12,086 nt of DNA from assembly GCA_035294855.1 (NCBI GenBank), contig DATGKD010000090.1:1-12086 (forward strand), written 5' to 3'. Positions 1 to 7,158 of the stretch are shown one piece after another (the first letter of the stretch is position 1; each line of letters starts with the position of its first letter). A program made the translations under genes and the position numbers. The notes beneath the pieces are model-generated. The model saw only the letters and a list, made by a program, of their open reading frames with translations. It was not told the origin of the DNA and did not search any database. This DNA is from DATGKD01 sp035294855. GTDB lineage: Bacteria > Actinomycetota > Acidimicrobiia > Acidimicrobiales > UBA8190.

Positions 1-1088
1 GGCGCTTCTACCTCTGGGATCCCGACGAGGTCGCCGCGGCGGTGGGGCCGGAGCTGGCCGACGCCACGAACGACTGGTACGGCGTCACCGCCGCCGGCAA
101 CTTCGAGGGTCGCACCATCTTGCGGCGGCCTGTCGGCGGTCCCGTCGAGCGGCCCGAGCACATCGAGCGCGCCCGGCGCGCCCTGTTCGAGGCGAGGACC
201 CGGCGCGTCCGTCCCGGCCGGGACGACAAGGTCCTGCTCGAGTGGAACGCCATGTTCGGCGCGGCCCTGGCAGAAGCGGCCGGTGCCACCGGTCGCACGG
301 ACTGGGCCACCGCCGCGTTGGAGCTGGCCGACTTCCTCGTGAGCGAGCTGCGCCGTCCCGACGGCCGCTGGTTGCGCTCGTGGCAGAGGGGCGAGGCGCG
401 CCACCTCGCGTACGCCGGGGACTACGCCTGGGTCGTCGACTTCTTCACACGCGTCGCCGAGCTGACCGGCCGCCAGGTATGGCTCGAGCGGGCGACCGAG
501 ACGGCCGGCGCCCTGCTCGATTTGTTCGGCGCCGACGACGGGCCCCTGTTCACGACGGGGTCGGACGCGCCTCCCCTCGTCGTCCGACCGGCCGAAGTGC
601 TCGACGGAGCGGTGCCATCAGCCAGCTCGGTTGCCGCCGGCGCGCTCGCCCGCCTCGGCGCGCTCACCGGGGACCCGGGCATCGCTGCCGCGGGCGACTC
701 GCTGATCGCGGTGCTGACCGGGGTGGTGAGCGAGCATCCGCTGGCGGCCGCGAACGGGGTCGCGGCGTGCGCTTTGGCGGGCGGGGGCACGACCGAAGTC
801 GTGGTGACAGGCGACCGGCCCGATCTCCTCGAAGCAGCCCGGGCGCGCTACGAGCCCACGGCCGTCCTCGCCTGGGGCGAGCCCGGCGCGTCCGCCCTGT
901 GGGAGGGCCGCGACCAGGGCCTCGCGTACGTGTGCCGGCATTTCGTCTGCCGCGCCCCCGCCACCACGCCCGCCGAGCTGGCGGCACGGCTGGACGAAGA
1001 GCTCGCGGCCGAGCAGCAGGACCCCGCGTCGGGCCGCGCGGGCATCGCAGTCGGCCCGATGGGCGGCACGGGTGGAGAACGGCCATGA
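1..1088 (+). CDS. DUF255/YyaL-type thioredoxin-domain protein, C-terminal part (5' truncated by window)
   Basis: The reading frame is open from base 3 and lacks its start, so only about 360 C-terminal residues of a protein family usually near 650-700 residues are present. The missing N-terminal part would carry the thioredoxin-like DUF255 domain. The visible part matches the family's (alpha/alpha) barrel region, related to the six-hairpin glycosidase fold. It begins with the FYLWDPDEV motif at bases 6-32, continues with DDKVLLEWNAMF near 222-257 (family DDKVLTSWNGLM), then a PSASSVAAGALARLGALTG segment near 612-671. It ends with the cysteine motif AYVCRHFVC near 924-950. Relatives include Bacillus YyaL and human SPATA20, whose biochemical role is not settled. 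About 40 residues follow the cysteine motif, including a glycine-rich tail. The stop codon overlaps the next start (ATGA at 1085-1088), which indicates translational coupling. Family is confident; function is unknown. Confidence 0.85.
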   Translation, partial: RFYLWDPDEVAAAVGPELADATNDWYGVTAAGNFEGRTILRRPVGGPVERPEHIERARRALFEARTRRVRPGRDDKVLLEWNAMFGAALAEAAGATGRTDWATAALELADFLVSELRRPDGRWLRSWQRGEARHLAYAGDYAWVVDFFTRVAELTGRQVWLERATETAGALLDLFGADDGPLFTTGSDAPPLVVRPAEVLDGAVPSASSVAAGALARLGALTGDPGIAAAGDSLIAVLTGVVSEHPLAAANGVAACALAGGGTTEVVVTGDRPDLLEAARARYEPTAVLAWGEPGASALWEGRDQGLAYVCRHFVCRAPATTPAELAARLDEELAAEQQDPASGRAGIAVGPMGGTGGERP

Positions 1089-1801
1089 CCACGAGCGAGA
1101 TCGCGCCCGCTGGGCCCAGACGCAAGCGGGGTACCCGGCGCGGCGGGGGAAGGCTTCCGGCCCAGGGCCGCGGCGTGCACCGCTGCATGGTGCTCGCGAC
1201 CACCTCGGAGGACACCGCAGCGGTCGACCTCGACTCGGGTGCGCTCGTGCGGCTGCGCACCGACCCGGGGCGCCAGTTGGATGCCCCGGTCGCGCCGTTC
1301 GACGTGGTGGATGTGGTGTGGGCCGCCGATCCCGAGCGTGACGACCTCGCCCAACCCGAGGCCGTCACGGTGGCGGGCGTCCCGAGCGCGGTCGGCACCA
1401 TCGGGGGCAGGCGGGCGCGCCAACTCATGCGCCATCTCGTCGTCCCCACCGAACAGCATCTCCTGGGCTTCCCGGGCTCGTCCGCGCCCTACTGGGAATT
1501 CGGCGGGATGCGGCCGTCTCTGGCCGTGGTCGTCCCGAGCCGCGGGCCCCTGCTGTTCCGGCGGATCGAAGAACCCGACACGGTGTGGGCTCGGTTCGGT
1601 TGGCCCCGCAGCGACAACTGGTTGCCCGTCGAGGACCCTCATGCGGTCGCTACCCTGGGTGCCTCACGGCGGGACCGGCTGAGCGGCAAGGACCTCGCCA
1701 ATGCTCTGGGCTTCCGTCCCCACTACCTCGTCGTGGCCCTCAGCAGGCCGCGCGAGGGCTACTGCTACAAGACGGTGGCTGCTCTGTTGCCTCGGCCCTG
1801 A
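1085..1801 (+). CDS. Unrecognised 238-residue protein with basic N-terminus
   Basis: I do not recognise this family. The start ATG overlaps the upstream stop as ATGA and is preceded by GGAG at 1074-1077, seven bases away, so the start is well supported and coupling with the DUF255 gene is likely. The protein begins with a short leader and an arginine-rich stretch (PRRKRGTRRGGGR, residues about 11-23) that could bind nucleic acid. A beta-strand-rich segment follows (residues about 33-105), then a compact region with aromatic motifs such as APYWEFGG and FGWPRSDNW, and a C-terminal helical part ending GYCYKTVAALLPRP. There is no signal peptide or membrane segment, so it is probably cytoplasmic. 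Longer in-frame extension back to base 242 exists but only shadows the upstream gene. Coding is supported by base composition, coupling and the hairpin just after the stop. Function is not inferred. Confidence 0.8.
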   Translation: MTTSEIAPAGPRRKRGTRRGGGRLPAQGRGVHRCMVLATTSEDTAAVDLDSGALVRLRTDPGRQLDAPVAPFDVVDVVWAADPERDDLAQPEAVTVAGVPSAVGTIGGRRARQLMRHLVVPTEQHLLGFPGSSAPYWEFGGMRPSLAVVVPSRGPLLFRRIEEPDTVWARFGWPRSDNWLPVEDPHAVATLGASRRDRLSGKDLANALGFRPHYLVVALSRPREGYCYKTVAALLPRP

Positions 1802-1821
1802 CCGGCGACCACGATCGCCGG
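1802..1821. terminator. Hairpin between convergent genes, possible bidirectional terminator
   Basis: A perfect 7-bp stem (CCGGCGA at 1802-1808 pairs with TCGCCGG at 1815-1821) encloses a 6-base loop. It starts immediately after the stop codon at 1799-1801 and lies 20 bases beyond the stop of the converging gene. There is no T-tract on either side, so it would be a non-canonical terminator of the kind often seen in high-GC actinobacteria. Confidence 0.5.
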
Positions 1822-1841
1822 CTCTGACAGGGGCTTGGCTC

Positions 1842-2528
1842 TCAGCGAGCCTTGCCGGAGGCGAGGCGACCCGAGGCGAGGTCCTCGGCCATGGCCCACC
1901 CGAAGGCCACCAATCGGTCACCCTTCTTGGCATTCATGCCCTTGAAGAGCGCGGCGACGTCGGGGTCGGCCACCTTCACCTTGGGCCCGCACAGGTCGAG
2001 GGCGCCCGAGGTGGCTCCGTCGCCGGAGAGGACGAACGTGCGGTCGTCGATGCGCCCCTCGGCGCCGAAGCGCTTTGCCAGCCGTCGTCCCCAGGCGCGC
2101 TCCTCGCCGCTCGCCTTGTGGCCCGGCCGGGGCACCACGTCGGTAAGGGCCCCGAAGACCTGGTACGCGTCCGGCGTGGCCAGGCGCATGCCGACGAGGA
2201 CGTCCTCGTCGGGGAAAGCCAGAAGGGCCCGGCGGTACTGGTCGCCCAGCAACAGCCGCATGGCCTGCTCCGCCTTGGCGGTCCCGTCCACGGTCGCCAC
2301 GCCCACGAGCAGCGAGGGGGTACCCCCGATCCGCTCGAGCGTCGAGAACGAATAGCCCCGCAGCTTGTTGCCCTCGCGGGCCAGGGTGATGAGGACCCAC
2401 TCCTCGCACTGCTTGGACAGAAACCCGATGTCGAACCCCGGTTCGCGGTCGACGCACAGGTCGGCCATTTCGGCCAGCTCGGCGTCGCTCAGCGCTGTGC
2501 AGTCCTTGGTCCCGACCTCAATCGGCAT
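1842..2528 (-). CDS. Unrecognised 228-residue protein, possibly acetyltransferase-like
   Basis: I cannot name this family. The ATG at 2528 is preceded on the minus strand by GGAG (2538-2535) six bases upstream, a good ribosome site. The first 25 residues form an acidic helix with two cysteines. Residues about 28-80 look like alternating beta strands (EEWVLITLAREGNKLRGYSF, then SLLVGVATVD), a pattern resembling the N-terminal half of a GNAT fold. No Q/R-x-x-G-x-G/A acetyl-CoA loop is evident, so that reading is weak. The rest is mixed alpha/beta, with a helical region EERAWGRRLAKRF near residue 142 and a lysine-rich C-terminus. It has no signal peptide or membrane segment. It lies downstream of dnaE on the same strand but is separated by 214 bases containing a hairpin and a possible promoter, so it is probably its own transcript. 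Real gene likely; function unknown. Confidence 0.75.
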   Translation of the reverse strand: MPIEVGTKDCTALSDAELAEMADLCVDREPGFDIGFLSKQCEEWVLITLAREGNKLRGYSFSTLERIGGTPSLLVGVATVDGTAKAEQAMRLLLGDQYRRALLAFPDEDVLVGMRLATPDAYQVFGALTDVVPRPGHKASGEERAWGRRLAKRFGAEGRIDDRTFVLSGDGATSGALDLCGPKVKVADPDVAALFKGMNAKKGDRLVAFGWAMAEDLASGRLASGKAR

Positions 2529-2621
2529 CGCCTGCTCCGTGCTCGTCCGCTGCTCCGAACCCCCGGCGGACCGGGCGAGGACACGAAGTCGACGTCCGGA
2601 ACTCCTCGGGGGGTGCCTACC

Positions 2622-2627
2622 AGGATA
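2622..2627 (-). promoter_or_regulatory. Possible -10 element for the gene at 1842-2528
   Basis: The minus strand reads TATCCT here, which fits the actinobacterial TAnnnT -10 pattern. It would give a leader of roughly 85-90 bases before the ATG at 2528. No recognisable -35 sequence lies 16-18 bases upstream. This is a tentative call based on motif and position only; the rest of the 2529-2742 gap contains only the hairpin listed next. Confidence 0.3.
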
Positions 2628-2713
2628 CGGGACGCGGAGAGCCCTGGCCCACTCGGGCCCTCACCACTGTGGGTTGGTGGCCGCCACGCCCCGCACCGAG
2701 ATCCAGGGCGGAC

Positions 2714-2730
2714 GCGACCTCCCAGGTCGC
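2714..2730 (-). terminator. Hairpin just downstream of dnaE
   Basis: A perfect 7-bp inverted repeat (GCGACCT at 2714-2720, AGGTCGC at 2724-2730) with a 3-base centre lies about a dozen bases past the dnaE stop at 2743. It is a plausible terminator or 3'-end stabilising stem. No U-tract follows it on the minus strand, so termination by the intrinsic mechanism alone is uncertain. Confidence 0.45.
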
Positions 2731-2742
2731 CGAGGTGTCGGC

Positions 2743-5700
2743 TCAGGCGACGATGGCGCGGGGTCCGAGCAGCACCCGCAGTTCGCCCACCAAGCCGCGC
2801 CGGCTGTCGACGTTGAATTGCGGGGGCAGACGCAGCACCGTCTGGCCGACATGGAGGAAGACGGGCTCCTGGCCGGGGTGGTCGGAGAAGAGCTCCTTCA
2901 AGCGTTCCACGAGCGAGTCGGTGAGCGTGCCCAGGGGCAGGTGGACGCGCAGCTCACCGGGACCGTCCAGGCACAACTCGGGTCGCTTGGCTTCCATGCA
3001 CACCAGCTTGACCTGGTCGTCGCGGGTGTCGATGCGGCCACGGACGACGACGACCGCGTCGTCGACGAGCAGCGGTCCGACCTCGTGCATCGTCTTCGGG
3101 AACACGAACACCTCGATCGATGCCCGCAGGTCCTCCAGCACGAACGTGGCCATCAACTCACCGCGCTTGGTGTACCGACGCGTCAAGGAGGTGATCACGC
3201 CCCCCACGTTGCGGATCAGGCCGTCGCGGCCCATGCCGTCCGGACCAGGCTCGTCCGCTTCTTTGACGTCCGCGATGGAGCAGTCGGTCAGCCGGGCGAG
3301 GGCCGCCTCGAAGCCGCGCAGCGGGTGATCGGAAACGTAGAGCCCCAGCATCTCCTTCTCGAACGCGAGTCGCTGTGTCTTGGCGAAGTCCGTGTCGGGC
3401 ACCGTGATATGCGGGTCCCCGTAGCCCGCGCCGTCGTCCCCGCCGGCGGCCGCCCCGAAATCCTCGAGCGACGAGAAGAGCGTGCTGATCCCCGCCGCCT
3501 CCTCGCGACGCCGTTCGAGGGTCCGCTCCACGATGTCCTCGAAGACCAGGCACAGCCCCTGGCGCGGGTGGGAGAGCGAGTCGAAGGCGCCCGCCTTGAT
3601 GAGTGACTCGACGGTCCGCTTGTTGAGCACCACCGGGTCGACGCGCTGACAGAAGTCGTAGAAGTCGGCGAAGGGCCCGTTGGCGTCTCGCTCCGTGACG
3701 ATCCGTTCGACGAGGCCCTCGCCGACGTTGCGCACCGCGGCGAGCCCGAACACGATGCGCCGGCTGCCGTCGGTGCCCACCAGGGGGGTGAACTCGCCCG
3801 CCGAGGTGTTGACGTCGGGGACGAGCACCTCGATCCCCATCGAACGGCACTCGCCGAGGTACACGGCGGTCTTGTCCTTGTCGTCCTTCACCGATGTGAG
3901 CAGGGCGGCGAAGTACTCGACCGGATGGTGCGCCTTGAGCCACGCGGTCTGGTAGGCGACCAGCCCGTACCCGTACGAATGCGACTTGTTGAACGCGTAG
4001 TCGGCGAACGGCTCGATGATGTCGAACAGCTTCGTGCCCAGTTTCTCTTCGTAACCCTTGGCGACGCACCCGGCCACGAACTTCTTGCGCTCGGCTTGGA
4101 TGAGCGAACGGATCTTCTTGCCGCAGGCCTTGCGGAGGTTGTCGGCCTCCTCGAGCGTGTACCCCGCGAATTTCTGGGCCACCCGCATAACCGACTCCTG
4201 GTAGATCATGAGCCCGTAGGTGTCCGCCAGGATCGGCTCCAGGTCCGGATGCAGGTAGGTCACTGCCTGTCGGTTGTTCTTCCGGTCGGCGTAGTCACGG
4301 TGCATGTTGGCCGCCATCGGCCCCGGTCGGTAGAGCGCCACCAGCGCGGCGACGTCGTCGAAGCTCGTCGGCGCGAGCGCGCGCATGAGCGATCGCATCG
4401 GGCCACCCTCGAGTTGGAAGACGCCGATGGAGTCGCCTCCTTGCAACATGCGGAACGTCTCGGCGTCGTCGAGCGCAATGGCGTCGATGTCCGGACGATC
4501 CCCGGTGGTGTCGGCAACGAGGTCGAGGGCGCGTTCGATGACCGACAGGTTGCGCAGGCCGAGGAAGTCCATCTTGAGCAGTCCCAGCTCCTCGACGCCG
4601 TGCATCTCGTACTGGGTGACGATGGGCGCTTGTGCGGGGTCCTGTCCGCTGTCGGGTTTGCGTTGCACCGGGAGGTACTCGGTGAGCGGATCACGGGTGA
4701 TGACGACGGCGGCGGCATGGATGCCGTCCTGGCGGCGCAGGCCTTCGAGACCCTTGGCGACGTCGATCACCCGGCGGGCCTCGACATCGGTGTCGTAGAG
4801 GTCGCGCAGACCCTGAGCCGGCGTGTAGCCGTCTTCGTAGCCTTCGATCCGTTCCAGGCACGCTTTGAGCGGCGTGTCGCGTCCCATGATGAGGGGGGGC
4901 ATGGCCTTGGCGATCTTGTCGCCCACCAGGTACGGGTAGCCGAGGACACGTGCTGCGTCGCGCACCGCGGCCCGGGCCTTGATGGTGGAGAACGTCACGA
5001 TTTGAGCGACGCGGTCCGACCCGTAGCGCTCGGTGGCGTAGCGGATCATCTCGCCGCGGTAGCGCTCGTCGAAGTCCATGTCGATGTCGGGCATCTGCTT
5101 GCGCCCGGGATTGAGGAACCTCTCGAACAGAAGGTCGTAGCGGATCGGGTCGAGGTCGACGATGCGTAGGCAGTACGCCACACAGCAACCCGCGGCGGAC
5201 CCGCGTCCGGGACCCACTCGGATCCCGCTCTCGCGCGCGTGGCGGATCAGGTCCCACACCACCAGGAAGTACGCGGAGAAGCCCATGTTGGCGATGACGC
5301 CGAGCTCGTAGTCGAGCCGGTCGACGACCGCACGGGGAAGCGGGTCACCGTACAGCTGGAGGGCGTTGGCCAGGGTGAGGTGGCGGAGATAGGCATCCGC
5401 TCGCTGCTCGTAGGTGGACCCCGCGAACTCGGCCGGAACCGGGAATTCGGGCAGGGCGTTCACGCCGAAGGCGATCTGCACATCGGCGCGCTCGGCCACG
5501 AGCAACGTGTTGTCGCACGCCTCGGGGATCTCGGCGAACAGTGCTCGCATCTCGGATGCGGACTTCAGGTAGTGCTCCTCGCCCTCGAACTTGAAGCGCT
5601 TGGGGTCGTCGATCAGCGCACCCGTCTGCACGCACAGCAACGCGTCGTGCGCGACCGCGTCCTGGCGTCCGGTGTAGTGGCTGTCGTTGGTGGCGAGCAG

Positions 5701-6348
5701 CGGCGCGCCGATCTGGCGAGCGATGCGGACGAGCGCAGGGTTCGTGCGCTTCTGCTGGGCGAGACCGTGGTCCTGGACCTCGACGAAGAGGTTGCCGCGC
5801 CCGAAGACGTCCTGGAGCCGGGACGCCAGTTTGAGGGCACGCTCCTCGTCGTCCGCCATGAGCGCTTGCAGGACGACCCCACCGAGGCAGCCGGTCGTGG
5901 CGATGATGCCCTCGTGGTGGCGCTCGAGGAGTTCCCAGTCGACGCGGGGCTTGTAGTAGTAGCCCTCCAAGAAGGCGGCCGACGACAACTTGAGGAGGTT
6001 GCGATAGCCGACCGTGTTCTCGGCCAGGAGGGTCAGGTGGTAGTAGAGCTTTTCGCCTCCCTCGACGTCGCCGCCGGTGTCATCGACCTTGCCGCGCCGT
6101 ACCGGTCGCTCGTGGCGTGACTCGGCCGCCATGTACGCCTCGGTCCCGATGATCGGGTTCACGCCCGCGGTCCGGCACGCCGCGTAGAAGTCGAGGACGC
6201 CGTACATGTTCCCGTGATCGGTGATGCCGAGGGCTCGCTGGCCGTCGGCGACGGCGGCCGCGACGAGCTCCTCGACCCGTGACGCCCCGTCGAGCATCGA
6301 GTACTCGGTATGGGTGTGCAGGTGGGCGAACGATCCCTCGGCGGCCAT
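2743..6348 (-). CDS. dnaE1: DNA polymerase III subunit alpha (DnaE1, replicative polymerase)
   Basis: This 1201-residue C-family polymerase catalyses chromosomal DNA synthesis; its length is close to mycobacterial DnaE1 (about 1184). The N-terminal PHP domain (residues about 6-290) keeps a full set of metal-ligand positions: HLHTHTEYSMLDG at 9-21 (H11, H13, D20), H45 in TDHGN, E70, H104, C154 and D222/H224 in NDSHY. It should therefore be an active proofreading exonuclease, as known for mycobacterial DnaE1. The polymerase domain shows GPGRGSAAG (379-387), the aspartate cluster PDIDMDFD (420-427) and the third catalytic aspartate D594 in LLKMDFLGL. Helix-hairpin-helix and OB-fold regions follow (about 1046-1120). 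The usual clamp-binding QxxLF is degenerate here, as ISTLF at 954-958. The ATG at 6348 has GAGGAGGA at 6365-6358, nine bases upstream. Confidence 0.98.
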   Translation of the reverse strand: MAAEGSFAHLHTHTEYSMLDGASRVEELVAAAVADGQRALGITDHGNMYGVLDFYAACRTAGVNPIIGTEAYMAAESRHERPVRRGKVDDTGGDVEGGEKLYYHLTLLAENTVGYRNLLKLSSAAFLEGYYYKPRVDWELLERHHEGIIATTGCLGGVVLQALMADDEERALKLASRLQDVFGRGNLFVEVQDHGLAQQKRTNPALVRIARQIGAPLLATNDSHYTGRQDAVAHDALLCVQTGALIDDPKRFKFEGEEHYLKSASEMRALFAEIPEACDNTLLVAERADVQIAFGVNALPEFPVPAEFAGSTYEQRADAYLRHLTLANALQLYGDPLPRAVVDRLDYELGVIANMGFSAYFLVVWDLIRHARESGIRVGPGRGSAAGCCVAYCLRIVDLDPIRYDLLFERFLNPGRKQMPDIDMDFDERYRGEMIRYATERYGSDRVAQIVTFSTIKARAAVRDAARVLGYPYLVGDKIAKAMPPLIMGRDTPLKACLERIEGYEDGYTPAQGLRDLYDTDVEARRVIDVAKGLEGLRRQDGIHAAAVVITRDPLTEYLPVQRKPDSGQDPAQAPIVTQYEMHGVEELGLLKMDFLGLRNLSVIERALDLVADTTGDRPDIDAIALDDAETFRMLQGGDSIGVFQLEGGPMRSLMRALAPTSFDDVAALVALYRPGPMAANMHRDYADRKNNRQAVTYLHPDLEPILADTYGLMIYQESVMRVAQKFAGYTLEEADNLRKACGKKIRSLIQAERKKFVAGCVAKGYEEKLGTKLFDIIEPFADYAFNKSHSYGYGLVAYQTAWLKAHHPVEYFAALLTSVKDDKDKTAVYLGECRSMGIEVLVPDVNTSAGEFTPLVGTDGSRRIVFGLAAVRNVGEGLVERIVTERDANGPFADFYDFCQRVDPVVLNKRTVESLIKAGAFDSLSHPRQGLCLVFEDIVERTLERRREEAAGISTLFSSLEDFGAAAGGDDGAGYGDPHITVPDTDFAKTQRLAFEKEMLGLYVSDHPLRGFEAALARLTDCSIADVKEADEPGPDGMGRDGLIRNVGGVITSLTRRYTKRGELMATFVLEDLRASIEVFVFPKTMHEVGPLLVDDAVVVVRGRIDTRDDQVKLVCMEAKRPELCLDGPGELRVHLPLGTLTDSLVERLKELFSDHPGQEPVFLHVGQTVLRLPPQFNVDSRRGLVGELRVLLGPRAIVA

Positions 6349-6424
6349 GTGCCCCCGTCCTCCTCGGCGGCTCGCGTGCTCGTTTCTGCGGCGCCGTTTC
6401 CCTGGTCAGCACCACCCGTCGGCG

Positions 6425-6456
6425 TCCTCCACAAGTGGTGTACAGCCTGTGGAGGA
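6425..6456. promoter_or_regulatory. Inverted repeat upstream of dnaE, possible operator or leader hairpin
   Basis: TCCTCCACA (6425-6433) is repeated in perfect inversion as TGTGGAGGA (6448-6456), with a 14-base spacer that adds a few further symmetric pairs. Each arm matches the DnaA box consensus TTATCCACA at 7 of 9 positions. The element lies 77 bases upstream of the dnaE start. It overlaps a TAGTTT and lies just downstream of a TAGGGT -10-like hexamer on the dnaE strand. It could be a protein-binding operator, or a hairpin in the dnaE leader. The symmetry is directly visible; the role is inference. Confidence 0.5.
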
Positions 6457-6477
6457 AACTACAGCCCTGTCATTCGG

Positions 6478-6483
6478 ACCCTA
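6478..6483 (-). promoter_or_regulatory. dnaE1: Possible -10 element for dnaE
   Basis: The minus strand reads TAGGGT, a common actinobacterial TAnnnT -10 hexamer. Transcription would begin near 6471 and give a leader of about 120 bases that contains the inverted repeat at 6425-6456. A second candidate, TAGTTT at 6461-6456, overlaps one arm of that repeat. No good -35 is seen for either. The remainder of the 6349-6562 gap holds only GAGGAGGC-type direct repeats near 6511-6543, with no gene. Confidence 0.3.
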
Positions 6484-6562
6484 GCGCACCGCTGGCTCCG
6501 GCGCGGGGGCGAGGAGGCCGAGGAGGCGGGCGACCCAGGAGGCCCAGAGGGACCCGCGAGGC

Positions 6563-7132
6563 CTAGAGATAGGTGCCGGGACGGGCCGGCGGCCCCTCTC
6601 CGGGCGGCCCGGGAGGAAGTCCCCGCTGGCGCATCTCGGCGAGCTGGGCCCGGGCTTCCATCTGCTGGGCCAACAGGGTCGCCTGGATCCCGTGGAACAG
6701 GCCTTCGAGCCATCCGACCAGCTGAGCCTGGGCGATTCGCAGCTCCGCCTCCGACGGCACCGAGGTGTCGAACGGCAGCGCCATCCGGTCGAGCTCCGAA
6801 GCCAGGTCGGGGCTCAGGGCCGAGGCCAGCTCCCGCACCGACTGCTCGTAGATCTCGCGCAGCCGGCTCCTGCTCGCGTCATCGAGGGGTGCGGATCGCA
6901 CCTCGTCGAGAAGTTGCTTGACCATGGAGCCGATGCGCATGACCTTGGCCGGCTGCTCGACCGATTCGTTCGGCACGATGGCGTCGGCGGCGTTGCCGTC
7001 CGGGACCCCCATGGGCCCGGGCCCACCCGGCCCCTCGCCGGGGCCCAGCACGACGGGGTCGACCCGATCCCTGTCCGACGATCCCTCGGCATCGTGCGGC
7101 AGGTGATCGTGCTGCATGTTCTCGTGCTGCAT
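6563..7132 (-). CDS. bpa: Bacterial proteasome activator (Bpa/PafE family)
   Basis: This 189-residue protein matches mycobacterial Bpa/PafE (Rv3780) over its core. EQPAKVMRIGSMVKQLLDEVRSAPLDDASRSRLR runs from residue 59, followed by ALPFDTSVPSEAELRIAQAQLVGWLEGLFHGIQ from 118. Bpa forms a dodecameric, ATP-independent ring that docks on the 20S proteasome and feeds it unfolded proteins. Docking uses the C-terminal tyrosine-leucine tail, which is kept here as GTYL (Rv3780 ends GQYL). The four-helix core (about 59-168) is followed by a proline-rich linker. The N-terminal 55 residues are poorly conserved: first histidine-rich (H3, H8, H10, H13), then glycine/proline-rich. The ATG at 7132 has AGAGG at 7145-7141, eight bases away; an alternative ATG lies at 7117 in a 15-base duplication. 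Proteasome genes are not in the window. Confidence 0.95.
   Translation of the reverse strand: MQHENMQHDHLPHDAEGSSDRDRVDPVVLGPGEGPGGPGPMGVPDGNAADAIVPNESVEQPAKVMRIGSMVKQLLDEVRSAPLDDASRSRLREIYEQSVRELASALSPDLASELDRMALPFDTSVPSEAELRIAQAQLVGWLEGLFHGIQATLLAQQMEARAQLAEMRQRGLPPGPPGEGPPARPGTYL
7103..7132 (-). repeat. bpa: 15-base tandem duplication spanning the bpa start codon
   Basis: On the minus strand the first five codons (7132-7118, ATGCAGCACGAGAAC) are nearly repeated by the next five (7117-7103, ATGCAGCACGATCAC), with 13 of 15 bases identical. The duplication creates two in-frame ATG codons and the two MQH-E/D-N/H units of the histidine-rich N-terminus. Only the first ATG has a well-spaced ribosome site. 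Confidence 0.7.
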
Positions 7133-7140
7133 GTGGAGAT

Positions 7141-7153
7141 CCTCTCAAAGAGG
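7141..7153 (-). promoter_or_regulatory. bpa: Small hairpin containing the bpa ribosome-binding site
   Basis: On the bpa strand CCTCT (7153-7149) can pair with AGAGG (7145-7141) across a 3-base loop. The right arm AGAGG is the best Shine-Dalgarno match for the ATG at 7132. Formation of this short stem would hide the ribosome site. Five base pairs with a tight loop is only modestly stable, so a regulatory role is speculative. Confidence 0.35.
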
Positions 7154-7158
7154 GGCCG

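Noticed and set aside
242..1084. In-frame upstream extension of the 238-residue protein to 519 residues
   Set aside because: It is the arginine/proline-rich shadow frame of the DUF255 gene; the ATG at 1085 has a ribosome site and a stop-start overlap.
2365..6120. Three long plus-strand open frames (about 290-415 codons) opposite dnaE
   Set aside because: They lie in a fixed frame against a highly conserved polymerase, have no recognisable domains or ribosome sites, and are expected from GC-rich codon bias.
6511..6543. Repeated AGGAGGC units resembling strong plus-strand ribosome sites
   Set aside because: No plausible start codon and coding frame follows within a useful distance; it looks like simple purine-rich sequence between bpa and dnaE.
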